Assembly (NCBI GenBank): GCA_964588665.1
Contig: CAZPQQ010000045.1
Span: 1 to 25,177 of the forward strand
DNA from: UBA2160 sp964588665
GTDB taxonomy: Bacteria; Chloroflexota; Dehalococcoidia; Lucifugimonadales; UBA1123
Length of the DNA stretch: 25,177 bases
Direction of reading: 5' to 3'
Under the pieces are notes generated by a model, which was given only the letters and a program-made list of their open reading frames with translations, did not search any database and was not told where the DNA came from. This document shows, in pieces, positions 16,185-22,970 of the stretch. Position 1 is the first letter of the stretch. Each line of letters begins with the position of its first letter. A program made the translations under genes and the position numbers.

Positions 16185-16741
16185 GTGAGAGAAGACGACC
16201 AGTTCGAATCCCAAGGCGACGACGCCGAAAAGCGGGACTCGTTTGAGTTCGACGATGCCGGCGAGGAGATGGATTACATCTCCCTGGACCAGGCCGTGCT
16301 CCGAGCGCGCCAGATGGCCCAGGACGACGAGGAACGCTATCGTCAGCGCCTGAATTGGGATGCGATCGTCTGGTCAGAGATCAGCTCAGAGCGGCGCGAG
16401 GACACGTATCGGGTCCTCCTCCAGTTCCGACGGCCGGTCGCGGACTCAGCGAAGAGCAGACCGGCGAAGAAGAGTTCATCTTCGCTCTGACCGGCGATCT
16501 GGAATTTCGACAGGTGTTGGCATGGCCGGAGGAGGCTGAGGCGCCGCCTGTTTCGCCCGTGCAGCCGCGAGAGCCGTCTTTCCCTGAGCCGTCATGGCCT
16601 CGGCCTCGGCCGCCCGAACTTGCGCCAGAGCGGTACGCTCCACCACCGGTGCGAGAGACATCCGCGCCGCCCGTTGCCGAACCCGCAACACGCCGCCCAC
16701 CCGGACCGCCTAGCACGCCGTCCGGCCCACCCGGCTGGTAG
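16185..16741 (+). pseudogene. Frameshifted small acidic protein with Pro-rich tail
   Basis: Two overlapping frames together encode one plausible protein. The first (GTG 16185, with AGGTGAG six bases upstream; an ATG at 16140 is the alternative) gives an acidic leader, then EEMDYISLDQAVLRARQMAQ and a segment ending DTYRVLLQFRRPV. It then runs into a Ser-rich nonsense end at 16490. The next frame, shifted by -1 near 16437-16441, continues with RGLSEEQTGEEEF and LEFRQVLAWP and ends in a Pro-rich tail of about 70 residues (stop 16739-16741). I recall proteins pairing YISLDQA with a later EFRQ-L motif, so one gene with a one-base deletion or sequence error is likely. No slippery heptamer is seen. 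Function unknown. Confidence 0.6.
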
Positions 16742-17118
16742 ATGAGGTGCGGCGGTGTGTCAGGTCCGAATATCTTCTCCGGGTCCTCCGTACCGTCGCC
16801 CATGCTATCCGTCAACGAAAACATACAGCCGTCTTCATTGGCTTCTATTTCGAAGCGAAGATATCCTCCGCTGTCGCCGTCCCCGTCGAATTGAACGTGG
16901 TGGAGAGGTTCGACCTCCGAAACCACGCCATCCCAACCTTGCTCGAAAGAGAATCGCCCCCCTTGTCTTATCTCGAATTTGGTTGGCATGAACCAGCGAC
17001 GTAATCCGTCCTTGGTGGCTACGGCGTCCCAAAGACGCTCCGGTTTGACAGCGAGTTGACGTCTCCACACCATCTTGTTGTCGCTCAGGTAGATACCCGC
17101 GTTGGCGACCTGGTTCAT
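16381..17118 (-). CDS. SRPBCC/AHSA1-domain protein with abnormal C-terminus
   Basis: Residues 1 to about 132 form most of a SRPBCC (AHSA1/Bet v1-like) ligand-binding domain: VWRRQLAVKPERLWDAV, LRRWFMPTKFEIRQGGRFSF, then PHLIYQPGGP. Such domains bind hydrophobic ligands or act in polyketide or stress pathways. Family members normally continue from PGGP with a Trp/His-containing terminal helix. Here the frame instead runs for about 110 Gly-Ser-rich residues that are the antisense of the Pro-rich tail of the plus-strand gene. The terminal helix is therefore missing and the long tail is probably not a natural protein. ATG 17118 has GAGGGAG eight bases upstream. Likely a 3'-truncated gene. Confidence 0.65.
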   Translation of the reverse strand: MNQVANAGIYLSDNKMVWRRQLAVKPERLWDAVATKDGLRRWFMPTKFEIRQGGRFSFEQGWDGVVSEVEPLHHVQFDGDGDSGGYLRFEIEANEDGCMFSLTDSMGDGTEDPEKIFGPDTPPHLIYQPGGPDGVLGGPGGRRVAGSATGGADVSRTGGGAYRSGASSGGRGRGHDGSGKDGSRGCTGETGGASASSGHANTCRNSRSPVRAKMNSSSPVCSSLSPRPAVGTGGGPDTCPRAALS

Positions 17119-17242
17119 GGCTACTCCCTCACAGTTATGACCGATCAACCCGGACGTAAACCATGCCTAAGATCGGAACATGGGGACGCTCAGACGACGC
17201 GGCGCGCCAGTCCCGCTTTCATATTGTGCCGGTGTGAAGGCG

Positions 17243-17296
17243 GCGTCGCAACCAATCGGCGCAATGCGGACCCGTCGTGCCGATTGGTTGCGACGC
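17243..17296. repeat. Perfect 18-bp inverted repeat
   Basis: GCGTCGCAACCAATCGGC (17243-17260) is exactly complementary to GCCGATTGGTTGCGACGC (17279-17296) around an 18-base loop. It has no T-run on either side. A related fragment, GCCAATCGGC, recurs just downstream near 17350. Confidence 0.85.
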
Positions 17297-17399
17297 GGGT
17301 TGGGTCCGACGGCAGGCGCCAAAGGCATCGCGCCAGTTGCGGCGGAACGAACCGCCAATCGGCTGGGGCTGTTGGGGCCGAACGAGTTCAAGGAGCGGT

Positions 17400-17445
17400 G
17401 AACGTCGATGGAGTCACGCGTTCGCGTGTTGCTCCATCGACGTTC
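17400..17445 (-). terminator. 14-bp hairpin after the DsbA-like stop, possible terminator
   Basis: GAACGTCGATGGAG (17400-17413) pairs perfectly with CTCCATCGACGTTC (17432-17445), and the loop can extend the stem through CACG/CGTG. It begins six bases after the stop of the minus-strand DsbA-like gene. No T-run follows, so it would be a U-less terminator or an mRNA-stabilising stem. Confidence 0.5.
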
Positions 17446-17451
17446 GGAGGT

Positions 17452-18096
17452 TTACGCCTCGGCGCGTTCCTCGATGACTTTGTCAGTGACAGCCTTGAAG
17501 ATGCCGTACGGTCGGGCGCCAGTGAACAGAACGTTGCCGATGATGAAGCCGGGGATGCCGGTGATGCCGTAGTCCACGGCCTCCTGGAACTGACCCATCA
17601 CCGTCTCCTCGTAGTGCCGCGACTCCAGGCACTCGTGCAGGTCTTTCCAGTCCAGCTCGCACGCTTCCGCGACATCGCGGATCACGTCGAAGTCGCCGAG
17701 GTCCTTCGAGTCCTCCCACAGGGCTTTGTACATGCCCAGATGAAACTCGTCGAATTTACCCTGCTCCTTGGCGAATTCCGTGGCCTCGAGGGCGTGCATC
17801 GTGTACGGAGTCAATGGAGCGCGGCGCATGGTGAGTCCGGCCTCTTCGGCGGAACTCTTGAGCGGCTCGCCCAGGGGGCCGCCTGGCTCCTCACCGGGCT
17901 GCAGCTTTCGCGGCCTGCCCTCCTTCGGAATGTCCGGGCGAAGCAGGAACGCCTTTCCCTCGATCTCAATGTTGTCGTAGTCCTCACGCAGTCGGTCGAC
18001 CCGTTCCAGGCCGATGTAGCACCAGGGTCAAATGTAGTCGTAATAGACCGTGACCTTGACCGGCTCCGACTGAGTCGCTCCGTTTGACGTTGTCAT
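17452..18096 (-). CDS. DsbA/FrnE-family thiol oxidoreductase, probable selenoprotein (UGA = Sec23)
   Basis: The frame runs from ATG 18096, behind a strong GGGAGGAGG (18101-18109), for 214 residues and is broken only by TGA at 18028-18030. The start is KVTVYYDYI, then TGA, then PWCYIGLERVDRL, and later AFLLRPDIPKEG. FrnE-like proteins have CPWCYIG here followed by a FLLRPD-type strand, so the TGA replaces the first active-site cysteine. Read as selenocysteine, the motif is U-P-W-C (Sec23, Cys26). GITGIPGFIIG supplies the cis-proline (Pro182) of the thioredoxin fold around the inserted helical domain. No signal peptide is seen, so it is cytoplasmic. Expected role: thiol-disulfide or selenylsulfide exchange. 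A caller that stops at TGA would report only the fragment downstream. TGA still serves as a stop elsewhere (e.g. the gene ending at 12705). A sequencing error or inactivating mutation is the alternative. Confidence 0.8.
17996..18014 (-). promoter_or_regulatory. Candidate bacterial SECIS hairpin
   Basis: On the mRNA, UCGGCC (18014-18009) pairs with GGUCGA (18001-17996), six pairs with one G-U, closing a 7-base loop UGGAACG (18008-18002). The stem begins 13 bases and the loop 19 bases after the UGA. Bacterial SECIS elements place a small loop with a G among its first bases about 16-37 bases after the UGA, which this meets. Confidence 0.6.
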
Positions 18097-18138
18097 CCGT
18101 CCTCCTCCCGTTGCCCTGGGTTCCGAATTCTGTTGTTT

Positions 18139-18234
18139 GGGATCACCGTGAGCCCGTTCCTCCCATTCGTGGCGATCCTGTTATCTCCGCTCATGGTGAG
18201 CTTGTATTTTCCGTTCGTGGTGAGCTTGTCGAAC
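18139..18234. repeat. Four degenerate 24-bp tandem repeats
   Basis: Units at 18139-18162, 18163-18186, 18187-18210 and 18211-18234 share the pattern CCGTTCGTGGTGAGCTTGT with increasing divergence away from the last unit. The last unit overlaps the dispersed repeat also found at 11656-11686. They lie upstream of the DsbA-like gene. Confidence 0.75.
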
Positions 18235-18237
18235 CAC
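18207..18237. repeat. Dispersed intergenic repeat, copy B
   Basis: It matches 11656-11686 at 30 of 31 positions (one C/T difference). It forms the last unit of the tandem array and extends three bases beyond it. Confidence 0.75.
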
Positions 18238-18289
18238 CCACCGCCGGATCAAAAGCCGCTTGACCCACCCATTCTACGCGACGGGTCAA

Positions 18290-19078
18290 CTACAGCTTCC
18301 GCGGCGACCCACCGTCGATGTTGATGATCTCACCGGTGATGAACCTTGCGTCGTCCGATGCCAGGAACAGGACGAGGTTCGCCACGTCGATCGGGTATCC
18401 CGGACCGTCGAGGATCTGGGTAAAGTCGAACATCGCCTTGAAAACGTGGTCCTCGCCGCCGCCGGTCGCTCCGGGGGTGATCACTTGACCGGGTCGGACG
18501 CAGTTCACCCTGATCTTGTCCTTCCCGCCAATGCTCGCGGTGTACCGGGTGAACGCGTCGACTCCGGCTTTTGCCACGTAGTACGAAGACGACGGCACCC
18601 TGCCGGTAATGTCGTACATGCTCTTGCTGAATCCAACCACGGCCGCGACGGACGACATGTTGATCACCGAGCCGCCTCCAGCCGCCACCATGTGTGGCCA
18701 CACCGCCCGGGACATGTAGAACGTCCCGTTCAGATTCACCCTGAGGACAGTGTCCCAGAGCTCGTCGTCCTCGTCCGGGAAGTTCTGTCCCCCGCCGAAT
18801 CCGGCGTTGTTGAACAGGATGTTCACCGTGCCATACGTATTCAAGGCTTTGTCGACCGCCGAATCCACAATCCGACGATCCATCACGTCGCATCGGATGT
18901 ACGTCGCGTCCCCGCCTTCGCTCCGTATCGCTTCCTGAACCTTCCGCCCCTCTTCCTCTCGCCGCGCCATAATTGCGACCTTGGCGCCCTCTTTCGCGAA
19001 GAGGTGGGCCGTAGACTCACCGATCCCGCTGTTCCCGCCAGTGACTATTGCTACCTTCCCGTCCAGTCTTCCTGCCAT
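18290..19078 (-). CDS. Short-chain dehydrogenase/reductase (classical SDR)
   Basis: This 262-residue NAD(P)-dependent enzyme is complete: TGGNSGIG (residues 13-20), NNAG (90-93), SS at 142-143 as the serine site, and YYVAK with Tyr166 and Lys170. The standard C-terminus reads FITGEIINIDGGS. An Ala-Arg-Arg after strand two suggests NADP preference. A short insertion before the active-site tyrosine (YDITGRVPSSS) distinguishes it from the SDR at 8842. AGAGG six bases before the ATG sets the start. It is on the same strand as the DsbA-like gene but separated from it by the tandem repeat block, so co-transcription is doubtful. Substrate unknown. Confidence 0.88.
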   Translation of the reverse strand: MAGRLDGKVAIVTGGNSGIGESTAHLFAKEGAKVAIMARREEEGRKVQEAIRSEGGDATYIRCDVMDRRIVDSAVDKALNTYGTVNILFNNAGFGGGQNFPDEDDELWDTVLRVNLNGTFYMSRAVWPHMVAAGGGSVINMSSVAAVVGFSKSMYDITGRVPSSSYYVAKAGVDAFTRYTASIGGKDKIRVNCVRPGQVITPGATGGGEDHVFKAMFDFTQILDGPGYPIDVANLVLFLASDDARFITGEIINIDGGSPRKL

Positions 19079-19355
19079 ATTCTCCCTCTATCCAACGTGT
19101 TTCGAGTCTTGTCTGTTTTCCGACCCTCGATCACCGGGTCTGTCGGCCTCGCCTGGCATCTGCGATTTTCGCATGCATGCCGCCGCAGGCTGGCTCAGAC
19201 ACTACAAGCGAGGGCGGACGTTGTCAAACTCCACCGGCTTCGATCTCTTACATCAGGAGATGCTCGATTGGCCCGATTCCCCGTGAACGCGGTCTTCGGA
19301 TCGGATAACATGGAATCATCGCACGGAACATCGCTTATCGGAGGTCGTCAGCCAC

Positions 19356-21629
19356 ATGAGCTCCCGTCAACACAAGGTCATCGGGATTCGGACGCCTAAA
19401 TTGGACGGCGTCGACAAGGTGACCGGACGAGCGGTGTTCGGCGCCGACGTCAAACTGCCTCGCATGCTGCTCGGCAAGGTGCTCCGCAGTCCTCATGCGA
19501 ACGCGATCATCTGGTCCATCAACACCGACGAGGCCGCGGCATTGCCCGGAGTCCGGGCGGTCGTGACCGGCGCGGACTTCCCGGTTCTTGTTCCGGGCGA
19601 GCCCGGGCCGCAGGGGCCGATCAGCGAGGCCAATCGATATCACGGGCAAGAGATCATCGCCAGGGGTCGGGTCCACTTCCACGGCCAGCCGGTGGCGGCG
19701 GTGGCCGCGACGACCGCGGAGATCACCGAAGAGGCGCTCGGCCTGATATCGGTTGAATACGAGGCGCTTCCACCCATCCTGACCACCGAGAAGGCGATGG
19801 CGCCGAACGCCCAGCTTTTGCACCCCGAGCTCCACACCAAGAGCGAGGAAGGGGTGCACGACCGGCCCAGTAACGTCGCCGAGCATCTTCGATTTGAACG
19901 AGGGAGCGTCGACGACGGCTTTGCGCAGGCCGACGTCGTCGTCGAAGAGAGCTTCGCGACACAGATTGTCCACCAGGGCTACATAGAACCGGACGCCGAG
20001 ACCGCGTTGGCGCACCTCGACGGTCGAGTCGAAGTCTGGGCCAACACGCAGTCGATATTCCATTGGCGGACCGACCTGGCGACTGTCTTGGACATCCCGC
20101 TGAGCGATGTCATCGTCTATCCAACCGAGATCGGCGGCGGGTTCGGCGGCAAAGAGACCGTTCGCGTTTCGGCCCTGTGCATCGCTCTGTCCCGGAAGTG
20201 CTTCCTGCCGGTGCAGATCAGGCTTGACCGCGAGGAAGTCCTGAGGGCCACCGGTGCGGGCAACGCGACACGCTCCACGATCAAGATCGGCGCGCGATCC
20301 AACGGAGAGATCGTCGCGATTCAGGCCCGCATGGTCTTCGACGCGGGAGCGTACCCGGGCGCGCCTCTGAGCTCCGCCGTCCGTCGCGTGTTCTCGGTGT
20401 ATCGGACACCCAACCTGCTGGTGGACGCGTTTGACGTCGTGACCAACAAACCCCACGTCGCGGCATACCGAGCCCCTGGAGCGACGCCTACCGCGTTTGC
20501 CGTGGAGTCGGTGATCGACCAGGTGGCCGACGCTCTGGGCGCAGACCCGTTGGAGTTCCGGCTACAGAACGTGTCGCGCCCCAACGATCCGATGCCCGAT
20601 GGCGCGCTGTTGCCCGACGTGAACCTCGTCGAGGTGCTCGAACGCGTCAAGGCGCATCCGTGCTGGACCGGCGCGCTCGACGGGCCCAACCGCGGTCGAG
20701 GAATCGCGCTCGGGATGTGGACGATGCCCGGAGGTACGATGAGCTGCCACGTCGCACTCAACGCCGACGGCACGGTCACGCTGGTGTCGGGCGCGATCGA
20801 CCTGTCCGCCTCACGCACGAGCCTCGGGATGATCGCGGCGGAGGCGCTGGGTCTGCCGTTGGATCGGCTCCGAGTGTCCATTGGCGGCACCGACGCCGTG
20901 TCCCATGCCGACGGCAGCTCCGGCGACAAAGTCACATACATCATGAGCGTCGCCGTCAACCGAGCATGTGACGCCCTGATCGCCTCTCTCAAGGACCGGG
21001 TCGCCGGCCGATTCGACGTCGAGGTTGCCGACGTGTCCTACGACGCGGGCATGTTCAGTGTGGAAGAGGTCCCCGAGATGCGGGAGTCGCTCGTCGATCT
21101 CGCGCGCAGATCGGTTCGGCGAGACGGCCCCGCCATGGGAGTTGGCAGTGCGGGGGAGTGGCCCGGCGAAGAAGCCGTGGCGCCGAACGCCGCAGCCCAC
21201 GTGGCCGATGTCGAGGTCGACCCGGAGACCGGGAAAGTACAAGTGCTCGCGTACACCGCGTTCCAAGACGTCGGGTTTGCCATCAACCCCGACCAAGTCG
21301 AAGGGCAGATGCAAGGCGGCGCCACCCAGGGCATGGGATGGGCGCTGTCCGAGGAATATCTGTTCGACGACGAAGGCGTGCTCCAAAACGCGAGCCTGTT
21401 GGACTACCGGCTCCGCACGTCATTGGACGTCCCGTCGATCGGCGCCGAGATCGTCGAACTGCCGTCGCGCGATCATCCTCTGGGTGTCCGAGCGGTCGGG
21501 CAAGTGCCAATTGTGCCGCCGGCGGGCGCGCTCGCCAACGCGATCCATCAGGCCGTCGGCGTGCGGATGCGCGTGCTGCCCATGAATCCCAAGGCCGTGA
21601 TCCGGGCGCTCGACGAGAGCCGTCCTTGA
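19356..21629 (+). CDS. Xanthine dehydrogenase/CoxL-family molybdopterin-binding subunit, Glu-to-Gln at catalytic site
   Basis: This 757-residue protein is a full-length large subunit of the molybdenum hydroxylase family (xanthine dehydrogenase, CO dehydrogenase CoxL, aldehyde oxidase). Present are the N-terminal hammerhead domain (GRAVFGADVKLPRMLLGKVLRS), the cofactor-binding GGGFGGK (residues 260-266) and AYRAPGA (370-376, the loop with the substrate-side Arg). The C-terminal motif, normally GVGE-PP with the catalytic base Glu, reads RAVGQVPIVPPAG here; Gln716 is encoded by CAA 21501-21503. The 2Fe-2S and FAD subunits are not adjacent. The start ATG has GGAGG (19340-19344), 11 bases away. 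It may use distant partner subunits, act on an unusual substrate, or be inactive for hydroxylation. Confidence 0.9.
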   Translation: MSSRQHKVIGIRTPKLDGVDKVTGRAVFGADVKLPRMLLGKVLRSPHANAIIWSINTDEAAALPGVRAVVTGADFPVLVPGEPGPQGPISEANRYHGQEIIARGRVHFHGQPVAAVAATTAEITEEALGLISVEYEALPPILTTEKAMAPNAQLLHPELHTKSEEGVHDRPSNVAEHLRFERGSVDDGFAQADVVVEESFATQIVHQGYIEPDAETALAHLDGRVEVWANTQSIFHWRTDLATVLDIPLSDVIVYPTEIGGGFGGKETVRVSALCIALSRKCFLPVQIRLDREEVLRATGAGNATRSTIKIGARSNGEIVAIQARMVFDAGAYPGAPLSSAVRRVFSVYRTPNLLVDAFDVVTNKPHVAAYRAPGATPTAFAVESVIDQVADALGADPLEFRLQNVSRPNDPMPDGALLPDVNLVEVLERVKAHPCWTGALDGPNRGRGIALGMWTMPGGTMSCHVALNADGTVTLVSGAIDLSASRTSLGMIAAEALGLPLDRLRVSIGGTDAVSHADGSSGDKVTYIMSVAVNRACDALIASLKDRVAGRFDVEVADVSYDAGMFSVEEVPEMRESLVDLARRSVRRDGPAMGVGSAGEWPGEEAVAPNAAAHVADVEVDPETGKVQVLAYTAFQDVGFAINPDQVEGQMQGGATQGMGWALSEEYLFDDEGVLQNASLLDYRLRTSLDVPSIGAEIVELPSRDHPLGVRAVGQVPIVPPAGALANAIHQAVGVRMRVLPMNPKAVIRALDESRP

Positions 21630-21677
21630 GCACAGTGCGTTCCGAATGACGGGCCAGGGAGCACGCTGCGCACCCTG

Positions 21678-21686
21678 TGGTAGACT
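21678..21686 (+). promoter_or_regulatory. Extended -10 promoter and leader of the GTPase gene
   Basis: TGG-TAGACT (21678-21686) fits an extended -10 box; no -35 is recognisable. The predicted leader of about 100 nt contains GAGCG/CGCTC complementarity (GAGCG near 21747, CGCTC near 21770) and a GGAGGG ribosome site at 21783-21788. Confidence 0.4.
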
Positions 21687-21795
21687 ACCGAAACGGAAGG
21701 GCGCCGATAAGCTGAGAGTGGCTTTTTGCGGCCTTGATTCGAGAGCGATTCGTCTGACTGACTGCTGACGCTCAATACAGGCGGAGGGCAATGCC

Positions 21796-22803
21796 ATGCC
21801 GACCAATGTACCGCCACAGTACCGAAAAGTTGAAGATCGATTCCGTGAAGCCGAGACCGCTCAAGCCAAGATAGCGGCTCTGCAAGAGATGATGTCCATC
21901 ATGCCCAAGCACAAGGGCACGGACCATCTCAAGGCGCAGCTTCGCACGCGGTTGTCCAAGCTGATGGCCGAACTCGAAGGCCCCAGCGCAGGGAAATCCG
22001 GAGGCAGAACCGAGCCGTTCTCGTTGCCCAAAGAGGGCGGCGGCAGGGCCACCCTGATCGGTCCGACCAATGTCGGCAAGTCACTTTTGCTGAATAAAGC
22101 GACCGGAGCCAAAACCAAGGTCGGCGCCTACGCCCTCAGCACGCAGGAACCTGTCCCGGGAATGCTGCCGTACAAAGACATCCACGTCCAGCTCGTCGAT
22201 ACACCGCCGATCTCCAATCCGGGCACGCAAGGCAGGCTGTACGGGCTGCTGCGGAGCACCGACGTGTTCGTGGTCGTCGTCGATCTGTCGCTCGACGCCA
22301 TGGAGCAGGTGGAGGAGGTCTTCACGTCCCTTGGCGAGTGGGACTTTCAATTGCTGGCAAAAGGCGAGCCGAGCCCCGAAGACGACTACTGGAAATCCAA
22401 GCCCACGATATTGGTCGCTAACAAGGCCGACGTTCACGGCGCACTGGACCAGTACCAGATCATTGAGGACGCGTACGGTTCTCGATTCCCCGTCATCATG
22501 GCCAGCGGCGAAGAAGGAGTCGGCCTCGACGACCTGGCGGAAGCGGTGTTCGACGCGCTACAGGTGATGAGGGTCTACACGAAATCGCCGCGCGTGAAGC
22601 TCGAAGATTTCGAACGCGTCAACCCACTGGTGTTGCCGATCGGCAGCACGGTGATCGAAGCCGCGTCACAGCTTCACAAGGAGCTCGGTCAGAGTCTCAA
22701 ATACGCTGTTCTGTGGGGTCAATCGAGCAAGTTCGAGGGGCAGAAGGTCGGGCGTGAGCACCCGCTCGTGGACGGCGACGTAATCGAGATACACGGGTCG
22801 TAA
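21796..22803 (+). CDS. TGS-domain GTPase of the Obg/DRG type
   Basis: This 335-residue cytoplasmic GTPase has an N-terminal helical, probably coiled region (residues 8-62, FREAETAQAKIAALQEMM). The G domain follows with G1 GPTNVGKS (89-96), G3 DTPP (135-138) and G4 NKAD (about 208-211). A C-terminal TGS domain (about 265-335) ends in HPLVDGDVIEIHG, typical of DRG, YchF and threonyl-tRNA synthetase. G3 reads DTPP rather than DxxG, so hydrolysis may be altered, although related TGS GTPases show the same form. GGAGGG with 7-base spacing selects ATG 21796 over an out-of-frame ATG at 21791. The family associates with ribosomes or tRNA; the role here is inferred. Confidence 0.88.
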   Translation: MPTNVPPQYRKVEDRFREAETAQAKIAALQEMMSIMPKHKGTDHLKAQLRTRLSKLMAELEGPSAGKSGGRTEPFSLPKEGGGRATLIGPTNVGKSLLLNKATGAKTKVGAYALSTQEPVPGMLPYKDIHVQLVDTPPISNPGTQGRLYGLLRSTDVFVVVVDLSLDAMEQVEEVFTSLGEWDFQLLAKGEPSPEDDYWKSKPTILVANKADVHGALDQYQIIEDAYGSRFPVIMASGEEGVGLDDLAEAVFDALQVMRVYTKSPRVKLEDFERVNPLVLPIGSTVIEAASQLHKELGQSLKYAVLWGQSSKFEGQKVGREHPLVDGDVIEIHGS

Positions 22804-22815
22804 CGGGTAGAAAAA

Positions 22816-22853
22816 AACCTCCCCCAATCGCGAAAATGCTGTTGGGGGAGGTT
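22816..22853. terminator. Strong intrinsic terminator between convergent genes
   Basis: AACCTCCCCCAA (22816-22827) pairs perfectly with TTGGGGGAGGTT (22842-22853) around a 14-base loop. On the minus strand it runs into a T-rich tract (bases complementary to the A-run 22811-22817), so it terminates the GNAT-kinase unit. The same stem lies 13 bases after the GTPase stop and can act for the plus strand, where no T-run follows. Confidence 0.85.
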
Positions 22854-22970
22854 GTATCGCCCTCTCCTGCGCCACGGATTCTGAGTTGAAGGAAGGTGAA
22901 TCCGGTAAGGTTCTCGGCATACGGGAGAAACTGGTTTGTGACGTCCCGGAGTGGGCAGAGACAGTTTGCT

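Larger units (their letters stand above)
17119..17451. other. Intergenic region with two long hairpins
   Basis: No credible gene is seen in these 333 bases; short frames on both strands are low-complexity. The region holds a perfect 18-bp inverted repeat (17243-17296) and a 14-bp hairpin (17400-17445), listed separately. It may be a small non-autonomous element. Confidence 0.45.

Noticed and set aside
16430..16445. Programmed -1 frameshift
   Set aside because: No X-XXY-YYZ slippery heptamer and no obvious downstream pseudoknot at the switch point.
17180..17401. 73-codon plus-strand ORF over the inverted repeat
   Set aside because: It reads through the palindrome and low-complexity Arg/Ala sequence, with an equally long frame on the other strand; probably non-coding.
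21710..21795. CTGAGA motif and GGAGGGCAATGCC suggesting a TPP riboswitch before the GTPase gene
   Set aside because: The second conserved TPP segment (GAACCTGAT followed by the GCG-AGGGA end) is absent and the gene is not in thiamine metabolism.
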